Shown: one piece after another, positions 1 to 7,434 of the stretch
Layout: each line of letters opens with the position of its first letter
Position numbering within the stretch: the first letter of the stretch is position 1
Assembly: GCA_049433545.1 (NCBI GenBank)
Contig: JBMTEY010000050.1
Span: 1 to 15,637, forward strand
From: Ga0077527 sp049433545
GTDB taxonomy: Bacteria; Pseudomonadota; Gammaproteobacteria; Burkholderiales; SG8-41
DNA length: 15,637 nt
Direction of reading: 5' to 3'
The notes under the pieces: generated by a model
What the model was told of the DNA's origin: nothing
Seen by the model: the letters and a program-made list of their open reading frames with translations, nothing else
The model's database searches: none
Program-made: the position numbers and the translations under genes

Positions 1-2640
1 GGTGTCGAAACCCTGCGCGCGCAGTTTCGCGCCGGGATGGTCGGGGCCCGGCGCGACGATTTTCCCGCGTGAACTGCCGGTGGCCGGGGAGCAGAACGGC
101 GAAATCACGCCCGCCTCGGCATCGCTGTCCTGCAGCTCCATGTACGGCAGATCAACGAGTTGCTCGCGCTCGGAATAAAACTCCGGCAGCGCCGACAGGC
201 CCAGCGTATTGAATTTTGCCTCGAGTTCTTCGGTCCAGAATTCGAGTTTTCCCGATTTCGTCGGGAAACGCCGCCCCGGCGCACCCGTGGGTACCGTGGT
301 GCCTTCAAGGTACAGGGTGTCGATTTCCGGCGCATCCTCGGTGGCCACCGGCTGGCGCACCCAGCGATAGGGTGTTGAATGCAGGCGTTTCTGGGTGCAG
401 CCGCGCAGGCCCGGGCTGTCGATGCACACCTCGTCCCAGAACACCGCCGGGTCCTTGTACTTGTCCTTCAGCACATCGTCGAAACCGAAACGTTTGCCGA
501 GCTCGATCCAGATCCAGGTGTCCGACTTCGCCTCGCCCGGCGGATCGATCATCTTGTCGATCCAGACGATGCGACGGTCGTCGTTGGAACGGCCAATCTC
601 GCCCTTCTCGATGCCGCTCGCCGCCGGCAGCAGGTAATCCGCATAGGCCGAAGTTTCGTTGGCGAACAGTTCGATGTGCACCATCAGGTCGAGCGCTGCA
701 AACGCTTCACGCGCCTTGGCCTGTCCCGGCCACTGGGCCAGCGGATTGTTGCAGGTGATCAGCGCACGCAGCGGATAGGGTTTGCCGTGCAGCATCGCAT
801 CGGTCCAGCCAGCAGGGCTGCGCCGCACCCGCTGTTTGTTGATTTTCGGCGCGCGGTGCCTCGGCACCTTGGCGGCGATCGGCGTGCCCGCGCTCATGTT
901 GAAAAACGCGCCGCCGCGCCGGCCCCAGTTGCCGGTGATCGCGGCAACGAACATCAGCACGCGGTTGGTCTGCGTACTGTTGGTGTGCTGGTTGACGCCG
1001 CGGCTGGCGAAAATCACACAGCCGTCGGCAGCGGCAATATCTTCGGCCAGGCGCTTGATTTCTTCCGCGGCAATGCCGGTAGCCGTGGCCGCCCATTCCG
1101 GAGTGTAATTTTTCTGCAGGATGAAATCGCGCCACTGCTCGAAACCCAATACCCATTCCGCGCAATACGCTGCGTCATGGAGGTTGTTGGCGAGGATGTG
1201 CTGCGCCAGTGCGAGGCCCAGTGCCATGTCGGTGCCGGGGCGGATCGGCAGCCAGCGGTCGGCTTTGGACGCCGTCGCCGTCAGGCGCGGGTCGACTGCG
1301 ACCATCTTCGCGCCATGTTTGATGCGCCAGTCGTTGATCATGCCGAAATACACCGGCCGCGTTTCCGCCTGGTTGTCGCCGATGTAGACATACAGTTCGG
1401 CGGAACCGAGGTCGTCCGCGGTATAGCTGTTGCCGCTGCCGATGCTGCCCAGGGTGATTTCGAAGGCGACGTTTTTGCCGCTGGCGCAGAACGGATCGGT
1501 GCCGTCCTTGTTTGGTGTACCGAACAGTTGCGCGAACATTTTTGTCGTCGCGCGATAATCGAGGATGCCGGTGCGCGTGCCGATGAACATCGCCAGAGCT
1601 TCGGCACCGTACTGGTCGCGGATTTTTTTCAGCCTCTCGGCAATTTCATCCAGCGCCTGGTCCCAGGAAATGCGCTCGAAGCGGCCTTCGCCGCGCGCGC
1701 CCACGCGTTTCTGCGGATACAGCAACCGGTGTTCGCTGTGATACATCTGCAATGTCAACTGCGACTTGGGACAGACGCGGCCTTTCAGCAGCGGATCTTC
1801 GTCATTGCCGGTGATTTTCACCAACTCATTGTTTTTAAAGTGAAATTTAACCGTGCAGCAATTGAAGCAGATGTTGCAGCCGCCTGGAACCACACGGTCC
1901 GCCGCGGTGTCCTCGCGCGTCTCGCCGTAGGGAAACGCCGGCTGTTGCGCCTGCACCGCGGTCTGCGCAGCCAACTCGTCCATGAAAGACGGCCGCCGCG
2001 ATTCCTGCGGATGCGCGCGCGCCGGCGTCACTGCGGTCGCGGTACTGACGTTTTCGGGCTTGGTGCGTTCCAGGTAAATCGTCGCCGGCCCGAGCAGGAA
2101 ATGGTCCTGGTCGCGCGGCAGGCGGCCGGATTTTTCCGCGTCGGCCAGCAGTTCGGCGCGGTTGCCGAAGCGGATGGCCTGCGTCGGACAGACGCTGGCG
2201 CAGGCGGTGGTTATCTCGCCTTCCGCGCGGCGATCGACGCACAGGTCGCACTTCACGGCATGATGCCCCTTGGCGTCGTAACCCATCGCGCTGTAGGGAC
2301 ATGCGATCACGCACTCGCCGCAACCGGTGCAGCGCGACTCATCGACGCGCACGATGCCGGTGACGGGGTCCTTGGCAATCGCCTTCGGATTCACCGGGCA
2401 GGCGCGCAGGCACGCCGGCCGTTCGCAGTGCTGGCAGGTCAGCGTCAGGAACGCGAGCCCGGCCTCTTCCAGCGCGCTGGCCCACACCACCTTGTTGCGG
2501 TATTCGCCGGGCCCGAGGCGGTGTTCGGTCTTGCAGGCGGCTTCGCAACTCTTGCAACCGGTGCAGCGCTCGAGGTCGATCAGCAGGGCGACGCGTTCAC
2601 TCCTGTCTTGCTCGTTCCCGGAATCCGTCACTGCGTTCAT
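1..2640 (-). CDS. Ferredoxin-molybdopterin oxidoreductase fusion (partial, C-terminus missing)
   Basis: A single uninterrupted reading frame of 880 codons that leaves the window at its left edge. Residues 20-170 are a DmsB/PsrB-like electron-transfer domain with sixteen Cys in four groups: C26/C29/C32/C36, C69/C72/C77/C81, C104/C107/C110/C114 and C131/C134/C147/C151, enough for four [4Fe-4S] clusters. A linker rich in Ala and Gln (about 200-245) leads into a bis-MGD oxidoreductase domain with its own cluster motif (C255, C258, C262, C290). C385, in a Cys-Ala-Ser-Gly-Lys-Asn context, is the likely Mo/W ligand. The C-terminal dinucleotide-binding domain is mostly outside the window. In characterised enzymes the two parts are usually separate B and A subunits. 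The N-terminus has no twin-arginine or Sec signal, so I infer a cytoplasmic location. It starts 4 bases after the stop of the cytochrome b-like gene, suggesting translational coupling; the Shine-Dalgarno is weak. Family and architecture are clear; the substrate is unknown. Confidence 0.93.
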   Translation of the reverse strand, partial: MNAVTDSGNEQDRSERVALLIDLERCTGCKSCEAACKTEHRLGPGEYRNKVVWASALEEAGLAFLTLTCQHCERPACLRACPVNPKAIAKDPVTGIVRVDESRCTGCGECVIACPYSAMGYDAKGHHAVKCDLCVDRRAEGEITTACASVCPTQAIRFGNRAELLADAEKSGRLPRDQDHFLLGPATIYLERTKPENVSTATAVTPARAHPQESRRPSFMDELAAQTAVQAQQPAFPYGETREDTAADRVVPGGCNICFNCCTVKFHFKNNELVKITGNDEDPLLKGRVCPKSQLTLQMYHSEHRLLYPQKRVGARGEGRFERISWDQALDEIAERLKKIRDQYGAEALAMFIGTRTGILDYRATTKMFAQLFGTPNKDGTDPFCASGKNVAFEITLGSIGSGNSYTADDLGSAELYVYIGDNQAETRPVYFGMINDWRIKHGAKMVAVDPRLTATASKADRWLPIRPGTDMALGLALAQHILANNLHDAAYCAEWVLGFEQWRDFILQKNYTPEWAATATGIAAEEIKRLAEDIAAADGCVIFASRGVNQHTNSTQTNRVLMFVAAITGNWGRRGGAFFNMSAGTPIAAKVPRHRAPKINKQRVRRSPAGWTDAMLHGKPYPLRALITCNNPLAQWPGQAKAREAFAALDLMVHIELFANETSAYADYLLPAASGIEKGEIGRSNDDRRIVWIDKMIDPPGEAKSDTWIWIELGKRFGFDDVLKDKYKDPAVFWDEVCIDSPGLRGCTQKRLHSTPYRWVRQPVATEDAPEIDTLYLEGTTVPTGAPGRRFPTKSGKLEFWTEELEAKFNTLGLSALPEFYSEREQLVDLPYMELQDSDAEAGVISPFCSPATGSSRGKIVAPGPDHPGAKLRAQGFDT

Positions 2641-2644
2641 TGCG

Positions 2645-3472
2645 TCACCATGCCGTCAGATGCCACCAGGTTATCGGTCCGCCATCGGCAACGTAACCGG
2701 CAAAAAACGTGACGGTGACCACGTGGATCACCACGCCCAGCACAAACAGCCAGGCCAGCGCCATGTGCAAGGGCCGCCACCACGCCTGTTGCGCCGATAC
2801 CGCGATACGCGTGCCAAGCAGCCGCGATTCCTCGCGGGCCAGTTTGCGGTAAGCCAGCGCCAGAAGCGGATGACTGATGAAATGCGGCAGGTTCACCGAA
2901 AACGTGCCTTCGGTCGCCTGCGGGTCGAGTTCCGCCAGCAAGCGGCGTTTCTCGATGATCAGGGCGCGCAGGCGCTCGCGTGTCGCCGCGTCAGGCACCG
3001 CGAACGCCGGCGCTTTCGACGCAAAGGTCGAAGACATGCGCCGCGAGCCGCGCACCCGCGCCCACACGCCGAGCGCGGCCAGAGCGACCAGGGCCAGCAG
3101 CAGCAAGGCCGGCGGCCGGCGCAGGAAACCGCCGGAGTGGATCGCGATCAGCACCATGCCGGCGAGCGAACAGGCGACATGGGCATTGAACCAGTTGACC
3201 GGATTGGCGCCGCTGCCACCGCGCTTGGCGATGACGAAAGCCACCGGCACCAGCAACAGCAGCACGCCGGCGACGCCGGTCAGGTAGAGCGCGGGGCTGC
3301 CCGGCGTGCGCCACATTTCCGGCAGGGCGCCGCGAATCACGAACCAGAGCACGATGGCAATCACCGTCGCAACGGTCAGCTGCAGCAGCCTCGCATCAGG
3401 AAAATCGCGTCGTTGCACCTGGGGTATCGCGGAGCGAAAAAAGGTCGCGGGAAAGTGCGTCGATTGTAGCAC
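2645..3472 (-). CDS. Diheme cytochrome b-like membrane subunit
   Basis: A 275-residue membrane protein with five hydrophobic helices (about 30-48, 61-82, 95-113, 121-139 and 235-260). A polar stretch of some 90 residues, charged and likely helical, separates helices 4 and 5. H98 and H112 lie in helix 3, and H236 and H250 in helix 5. Both pairs are exactly 14 residues apart, the spacing by which two helices hold two b hemes in respiratory cytochromes b. I infer a quinone-reactive membrane anchor passing electrons to or from the ferredoxin-molybdopterin fusion that follows 4 bases later. I cannot tie it to a named family from sequence alone. The start is uncertain: this GTG overlaps a promoter-like TGCTACAAT, and an in-frame GTG at 3418-3416 (257 residues) is an alternative that keeps all helices. 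Neither has a good Shine-Dalgarno. Confidence 0.85.
   Translation of the reverse strand: MLQSTHFPATFFRSAIPQVQRRDFPDARLLQLTVATVIAIVLWFVIRGALPEMWRTPGSPALYLTGVAGVLLLLVPVAFVIAKRGGSGANPVNWFNAHVACSLAGMVLIAIHSGGFLRRPPALLLLALVALAALGVWARVRGSRRMSSTFASKAPAFAVPDAATRERLRALIIEKRRLLAELDPQATEGTFSVNLPHFISHPLLALAYRKLAREESRLLGTRIAVSAQQAWWRPLHMALAWLFVLGVVIHVVTVTFFAGYVADGGPITWWHLTAW
3463..3471 (-). promoter_or_regulatory. Possible extended -10 promoter element
   Basis: TGCTACAAT reads as an extended -10 box (TGn followed by TACAAT) just after the acyl-CoA synthetase gene. No convincing -35 is seen. If used, transcription would begin near 3456 and exclude the GTG at 3472, favouring the later GTG at 3418. The cytochrome gene may equally be co-transcribed with the gene upstream. 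Confidence 0.3.
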
Positions 3473-3521
3473 CGGCAGCGCGCGCCCTTGCCGGGCGAAT
3501 CCATATCGTAGTAACGATCGT

Positions 3522-6224
3522 TCAGTTGTCGTCTAGCATCAGGGTCACCCGCTGCACCTGCGGATCGTCCTCGCTGCCGGCCGCGGTGAAACCCAGCGAC
3601 TCGCACAACGCCAGCATGCCGCGGTTGCTGCTCAGCACGTGCCCGATCATCGCCCCCAGGCCGCGGCTGCGCGCCACCTCGATCAGTTGCGTCATCATGC
3701 GCCGGCCCAGACCGCGGTGCTGCCAGTCATCGGCGATGACGATGGCAAATTCGCAAGTCTGCCCGTCCGGATTGGTCACGTAGCGGCAGACGCCGATTTC
3801 GGTTTCGGCGCCGTCGCGCTGCACCGTCGCGATGAAAGCCATCTCGCGGTCGTAATCGATCTGCGTGAACCGCACCAGCATCATCGGCGTCAGCTCGCGC
3901 AGGGTGTCCATGAAACGGAAACGCCGGCTTTCCGCGGACAGACCGCGCACAAAAGCCTGCTCGATTTTCGCGTCTCTCGGGCGGATCGGGCGCAGGGTCA
4001 CCAGTTCGCCGTCGCCGGTCTGCCAGGTGCTGACCAGCCGCGACGGATAGGGATGGATGGCCATGTGGCCGTACGGCCCGTGCACCGGCACATGTTCGCC
4101 GACGACGACACGCGCATCGGCGACGATGGCGCCCGTTTCATCGACGATCAGCGGATTGACGTCCATCTCCTCCAGCCACGGCAGCTCGCAGACCATTTCG
4201 GACACGCGCAGCAGGATCGCCTCCAGCGCCTCCATGTTTACCGGCGGCATCTTGCGGAACGGGCCGAGCAGCTTCGACACGCGCGTGCCACGGATCAGTT
4301 CGGAAACCAGCCAGGCATTGAGCGGCGGCAGCGCGACGGCACGGTCGCGATGCACCTCGACGGCGATGCCGCCGGCGCCGAAGGCGATCGCCGGACCGAA
4401 CACCGCGTCGCGAATCACGCCGACCATCAATTCACGCCCGTTCGGCCGCACCACCATCGGCTGGATGGCGACGCCGGTTATGCGCGCCTGCGGCCGGTGG
4501 CGCGCAACCTCGTCGAGGATGTGCTGGTAACCGGAGCGCACTGCCTGCGCGTTGTTCAGGTTGAGCAGCACGCCGCCGGCATCGGTTTTGTGCGTAATGT
4601 CCGGAGAATCGATCTTGAGCGCGACCGGGTAGCCGATTTCACCGGCATTCAGCATCGCCTCGTGGGCGCTGTGCACCAGCATGGTTTTCGCCACCGGCAT
4701 GCCGAACGCGGCGAGCAGCGCTTTTGATTCGATCTCGGTGAGGACTTTCCGTTTCTCGGCGAGCACGCCCTTGATGATCAGGCGTGCGGCGTCAAGGTCG
4801 GGCGCCGCCTGCATCGCCAGCGGCCCCGGCGTCTGCAGCAACGCGCGCTGGTTGCGATAGAAAGACGAGACGTGTGCGAACATTTCCACTGCCGGTTCCG
4901 GCGTGCGGAATACCGGCATGCCGGCGGCCGCCAGCAACCTGCGGCCCTCGGCGACCTGGGCCTGTCCCATCCAGCAGGTAAGCACCGGCTTCGCCGATTG
5001 GCGCGCGGCTTCGATCACCGCGCTGGCCACCGCGCCAGGCATGGTCATCGCCTGCGGCGTCAGCACCACCAGCAGGCCGTCGACGCCCTCGTCGGCGAGG
5101 CAGGCGGCCACGGCCGCGCGGTAACGCGTGGCATCCGCGTCGCCAATCAGGTCTATCGGGTTGCCGTGCGACCAGTTCGACGGCAGCGCGGCCTGCAGCG
5201 CATCCAGGGTGGCCGGCGACAGCGCCGCCAGCGGGATGTCCAGGTCCGCGGCACGGTCTGCCGCCATCACTCCGGGGCCGCCGCCGTTGGTGATCACGGC
5301 CAGCCGGTCGCCGCGCGGCCGCACATGGGCAGACAACGCCTGCGCTGCAGCGACCAGCTGGCCGATCGTGGTCACCCGCACCACGCCGGCGCGGCGGATC
5401 GCGGCGTCGAAGACGTCGTCGGCGCCGACCACGGCGCCGGTATGTGACACCGCGGCGCGTGAACCCACCGGGTGGCGCCCCACTTTCATCAGGATCACCG
5501 GCTTCACCCGCGCCGCCGCGCGCAGGCTGGAAAAAAACCTGCGCGCATCGCGCACGCCTTCGATGTAGAGCAGGATATGCTCGGTCTTCGGGTCGTTGAC
5601 CAGGAAATCGATGATTTCGCCGAAATCCACGTCCTTCGATCCGCCCAGCGATATGACGCTGGAAAAACCGACCCGGTTGGGCCGTGCCCAATCGAGCATC
5701 GCCGTGCACAAGGCGCCGGATTGCGAGACCAGCCCCAGCGACCCGGGCAACGCGTTGCCGTGCGCAAAAGTAGCATTCAGCCCCGAACCAGGCCGCATGA
5801 TGCCCAGGCAGTTCGGCCCGATCACGCGCACGCCGTGGCGGCGCGCATTGTCCATAACGGCACGCTCGAGCCGGGCTCCGGCAAGGCCGGCCTCGGCAAA
5901 GCCGGCTGTGATGACCACCGCGGCGCGCACCCCGGCCAGCCCGCACTCCACCATCAGCTGCGGCACCGTTTCCGGCGGCGTCGCAATCACCGCCAGGTCC
6001 ACGCGCTGCGGCACTTCGCCGATCTTCGCGTAACAGGTCAACCCATGCACCGTGCGCCGTCCCGGGTTCACCGCGAACAGTGCCCCGCGGAAGGGACCTG
6101 CCTTCATGTTTTCGACCAGCACCGTGCCGATCGAACCCGCACGCTCGCTGGCGCCGATGATCGCCACCGATTCCGGTTCGAACAGCGGAGTCAGGTAATG
6201 CCTGTCGGACAGTTTCGGATTCAT
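3522..6224 (-). CDS. NDP-forming acyl-CoA synthetase / GNAT acetyltransferase fusion (Pat-like)
   Basis: A 900-residue protein with the four-part architecture of PatZ/Pat protein acetyltransferases. Order: CoA-binding Rossmann domain (about 10-140, with AIIGAS at 21-26), succinyl-CoA ligase-like domains (about 150-460), ATP-grasp domain (about 485-710), and C-terminal GNAT domain (about 738-895) with acetyl-CoA motif QHRGLG at 835-840. H261, in Ser-His-Thr-Gly-Ala, aligns with the phosphorylated histidine of ADP-forming acetyl-CoA synthetases. As I recall it, that residue is Asn in E. coli PatZ. So this copy may both make acyl-CoA from acid, ATP and CoA and acetylate lysines on target proteins such as acyl-CoA synthetases; the second role is inferred from the family. 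The start is well supported by GGAGG 8 bases upstream. It ends 49 bases before the cytochrome b-like gene on the same strand, with no clear terminator between them. Confidence 0.93.
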   Translation of the reverse strand: MNPKLSDRHYLTPLFEPESVAIIGASERAGSIGTVLVENMKAGPFRGALFAVNPGRRTVHGLTCYAKIGEVPQRVDLAVIATPPETVPQLMVECGLAGVRAAVVITAGFAEAGLAGARLERAVMDNARRHGVRVIGPNCLGIMRPGSGLNATFAHGNALPGSLGLVSQSGALCTAMLDWARPNRVGFSSVISLGGSKDVDFGEIIDFLVNDPKTEHILLYIEGVRDARRFFSSLRAAARVKPVILMKVGRHPVGSRAAVSHTGAVVGADDVFDAAIRRAGVVRVTTIGQLVAAAQALSAHVRPRGDRLAVITNGGGPGVMAADRAADLDIPLAALSPATLDALQAALPSNWSHGNPIDLIGDADATRYRAAVAACLADEGVDGLLVVLTPQAMTMPGAVASAVIEAARQSAKPVLTCWMGQAQVAEGRRLLAAAGMPVFRTPEPAVEMFAHVSSFYRNQRALLQTPGPLAMQAAPDLDAARLIIKGVLAEKRKVLTEIESKALLAAFGMPVAKTMLVHSAHEAMLNAGEIGYPVALKIDSPDITHKTDAGGVLLNLNNAQAVRSGYQHILDEVARHRPQARITGVAIQPMVVRPNGRELMVGVIRDAVFGPAIAFGAGGIAVEVHRDRAVALPPLNAWLVSELIRGTRVSKLLGPFRKMPPVNMEALEAILLRVSEMVCELPWLEEMDVNPLIVDETGAIVADARVVVGEHVPVHGPYGHMAIHPYPSRLVSTWQTGDGELVTLRPIRPRDAKIEQAFVRGLSAESRRFRFMDTLRELTPMMLVRFTQIDYDREMAFIATVQRDGAETEIGVCRYVTNPDGQTCEFAIVIADDWQHRGLGRRMMTQLIEVARSRGLGAMIGHVLSSNRGMLALCESLGFTAAGSEDDPQVQRVTLMLDDN

Positions 6225-6232
6225 AGCGGAAT

Positions 6233-6237
6233 CCTCC
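6233..6237 (-). promoter_or_regulatory. Ribosome binding site of the Pat-like gene
   Basis: GGAGG on the minus strand, 8 bases before the ATG at 6224. This near-consensus Shine-Dalgarno fixes the start of the Pat-like gene. Confidence 0.8.
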
Positions 6238-6323
6238 GCAAGCTTAGGGCTGCGGCGGACGGAGCGTGCGCGAGGCGGTAAAATCCCATTCTAACGTCAA
6301 CCCGAAGCCGCAGCCGTCCCCTC
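6238..6323. promoter_or_regulatory. Divergent promoter region, Pat-like gene and thiS
   Basis: Short spacer between divergent genes. On the plus strand TAAAAT at 6279-6284 is -10-like with a poor -35 (CGGACG, 6256-6261). On the minus strand TAGAAT at 6293-6288 is -10-like. A 9-base inverted repeat GGCTGCGGC (6248-6256) / GCCGCAGCC (6307-6315) brackets both boxes. thiS has no visible Shine-Dalgarno. I see no TPP riboswitch here, and the predicted leader is too short for one. Confidence 0.4.
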
Positions 6324-6527
6324 ATGATTTCCCTGCACATCAACGGTGAGGCGCGTACCTTTCCCCGCGCGCTGACCTGTACCGAACTGGTGGCCGAACT
6401 GGACCTGGTGGGCAAACGCATTGCCATCGAACGCAACGGCGACATCGTTCCGCGCAGCCGCTTCGAAGCCTGCCTGCTGGAGGACGGCGACCGCCTCGAA
6501 ATCGTGGTTGCCGTTGGCGGCGGATAA
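6324..6527 (+). CDS. thiS: Sulfur carrier protein ThiS
   Basis: A 67-residue beta-grasp protein ending in Gly-Gly-Gly. The C-terminal Gly-Gly is adenylated by ThiF and converted to a thiocarboxylate that supplies sulfur for the thiazole ring of thiamin. The family pattern is visible: an N-terminal strand with ING near residue 7, IAIERN in the middle, a DGD turn, and a final strand rich in Ile and Val before the Gly tail. Length is typical. It starts at the first ATG after the divergent region and is followed by thiG, its partner. No strong Shine-Dalgarno precedes it, so initiation may be weak or near-leaderless. Confidence 0.95.
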   Translation: MISLHINGEARTFPRALTCTELVAELDLVGKRIAIERNGDIVPRSRFEACLLEDGDRLEIVVAVGGG

Positions 6528-6549
6528 ACGCCGCGCTTGATCCCGGTCA

Positions 6550-6568
6550 TTGCGGCGGCCTGCCGCAA
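6550..6568 (+). other. Hairpin in the thiS-thiG gap
   Basis: TTGCGGC (6550-6556) and GCCGCAA (6562-6568) form a perfect 7-base-pair stem with a 5-base loop, midway between the thiS stop and the thiG start. No T-run follows, so it is not a standard terminator. It could stabilise processed mRNA ends or set the ThiS:ThiG ratio. Confidence 0.4.
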
Positions 6569-6613
6569 CATGCAAACTTGGAGCATTGGAACCCCCCCGC
6601 ACGGAAGCGTCCC

Positions 6614-7417
6614 ATGAAACCGCACGAAAATCTTGATCCGCTGGTCATCGGCGGCACGGCCTACCAGTCCCGCCTGCTGATCGGCACCGGCAAATACAAG
6701 GACTTCGCCGAGACCCGCGCCGCGGTGGAAGCCAGCGGCGCACAGATCGTCACCGTCGCCATCCGCCGCACCAATATCGGCCAGAATCCGGGCGAACCGA
6801 ACCTGCTCGACGCCATTCCGCCGTCGAAGTACACGCTGCTGCCCAACACGGCAGGGTGTTATACCGCGGATGACGCAGTGCGCACGCTGCGCCTCGCGCG
6901 CGAACTGCTAGACGGCCACGACCTGGTGAAACTCGAAGTGCTCGGCGACCCGAAAACGCTGTACCCGAATGTCGTCGAAACCATCGCCGCGGCAAAAACG
7001 CTGGTCAAGGACGGCTTCAAGGTCATGGTCTACACCTCCGACGATCCGATCATCGCCAAACAGCTCGAGGACATCGGCTGCGTTGCGGTGATGCCGCTGG
7101 CCTCGCTGATCGGCTCGGGCATGGGCATCCTCAACCCGTGGAACCTGCAGATCATCATCGAAAACGCCAGAGTGCCGGTGGTGGTCGATGCCGGCGTCGG
7201 CACCGCCTCAGACGCGACGATAGCGATGGAACTCGGCTGCGATGCGGTGCTGATGAACACCGCGGTCGCCGCCGCCCGCGATCCGGTGCTGATGGCCTCC
7301 GCGATGAACAAGGCCGTGGCCGCGGGACGCGAAGCCTTCCGCGCCGGCCGCATGCCGAAAAAACTCTATTCCGCAGCCCCAAGTTCGCCGACCACCGGCA
7401 TGATCGGCAAACCCTGA
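6614..7417 (+). CDS. thiG: Thiazole synthase ThiG
   Basis: A 267-residue TIM-barrel enzyme that condenses 1-deoxy-xylulose 5-phosphate, dehydroglycine and ThiS thiocarboxylate to the thiazole phosphate of thiamin. The conserved stretches are present: LIGTGKY near 22-28, VAIRR at 48-52, the NTAGC segment at 78-82, K106 in VKLEVLGD (the Schiff-base lysine), the SLIGSG loop and the VVVDAGVGTASD phosphate-binding loop. I chose ATG 6614, preceded by GGAAG with a 6-base gap; an in-frame TTG at 6578 would add 12 unconserved residues. It sits 86 bases after thiS. The glycine or tyrosine enzyme (ThiO or ThiH) and ThiF are not in the window. Confidence 0.96.
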   Translation: MKPHENLDPLVIGGTAYQSRLLIGTGKYKDFAETRAAVEASGAQIVTVAIRRTNIGQNPGEPNLLDAIPPSKYTLLPNTAGCYTADDAVRTLRLARELLDGHDLVKLEVLGDPKTLYPNVVETIAAAKTLVKDGFKVMVYTSDDPIIAKQLEDIGCVAVMPLASLIGSGMGILNPWNLQIIIENARVPVVVDAGVGTASDATIAMELGCDAVLMNTAVAAARDPVLMASAMNKAVAAGREAFRAGRMPKKLYSAAPSSPTTGMIGKP

Positions 7418-7434
7418 GCGCACGCCGCATTGAG

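Noticed and set aside
379..2712. Plus-strand open frame of 777 codons opposite the molybdoenzyme fusion
   Set aside because: Antisense shadow of a GC-rich gene: the minus frame carries complete Cys motifs and domain order, while the plus translation shows no recognisable domain.
3639..4727. Plus-strand open frame of 362 codons, and another at 5472-6281, opposite the Pat-like gene
   Set aside because: Both are antisense shadows rich in Arg, His and Gln with no family motifs; the minus strand has a full-length domain protein with a good ribosome site.
6284..6323. TPP riboswitch ahead of thiS
   Set aside because: No thi-box core such as CTGAGA with its partner is visible, and the stretch between the candidate promoter and the ATG is too short.
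7138..7434. Extension of the trmB frame back into thiG
   Set aside because: The added residues are an out-of-frame reading of thiG and unlike any TrmB N-terminus.
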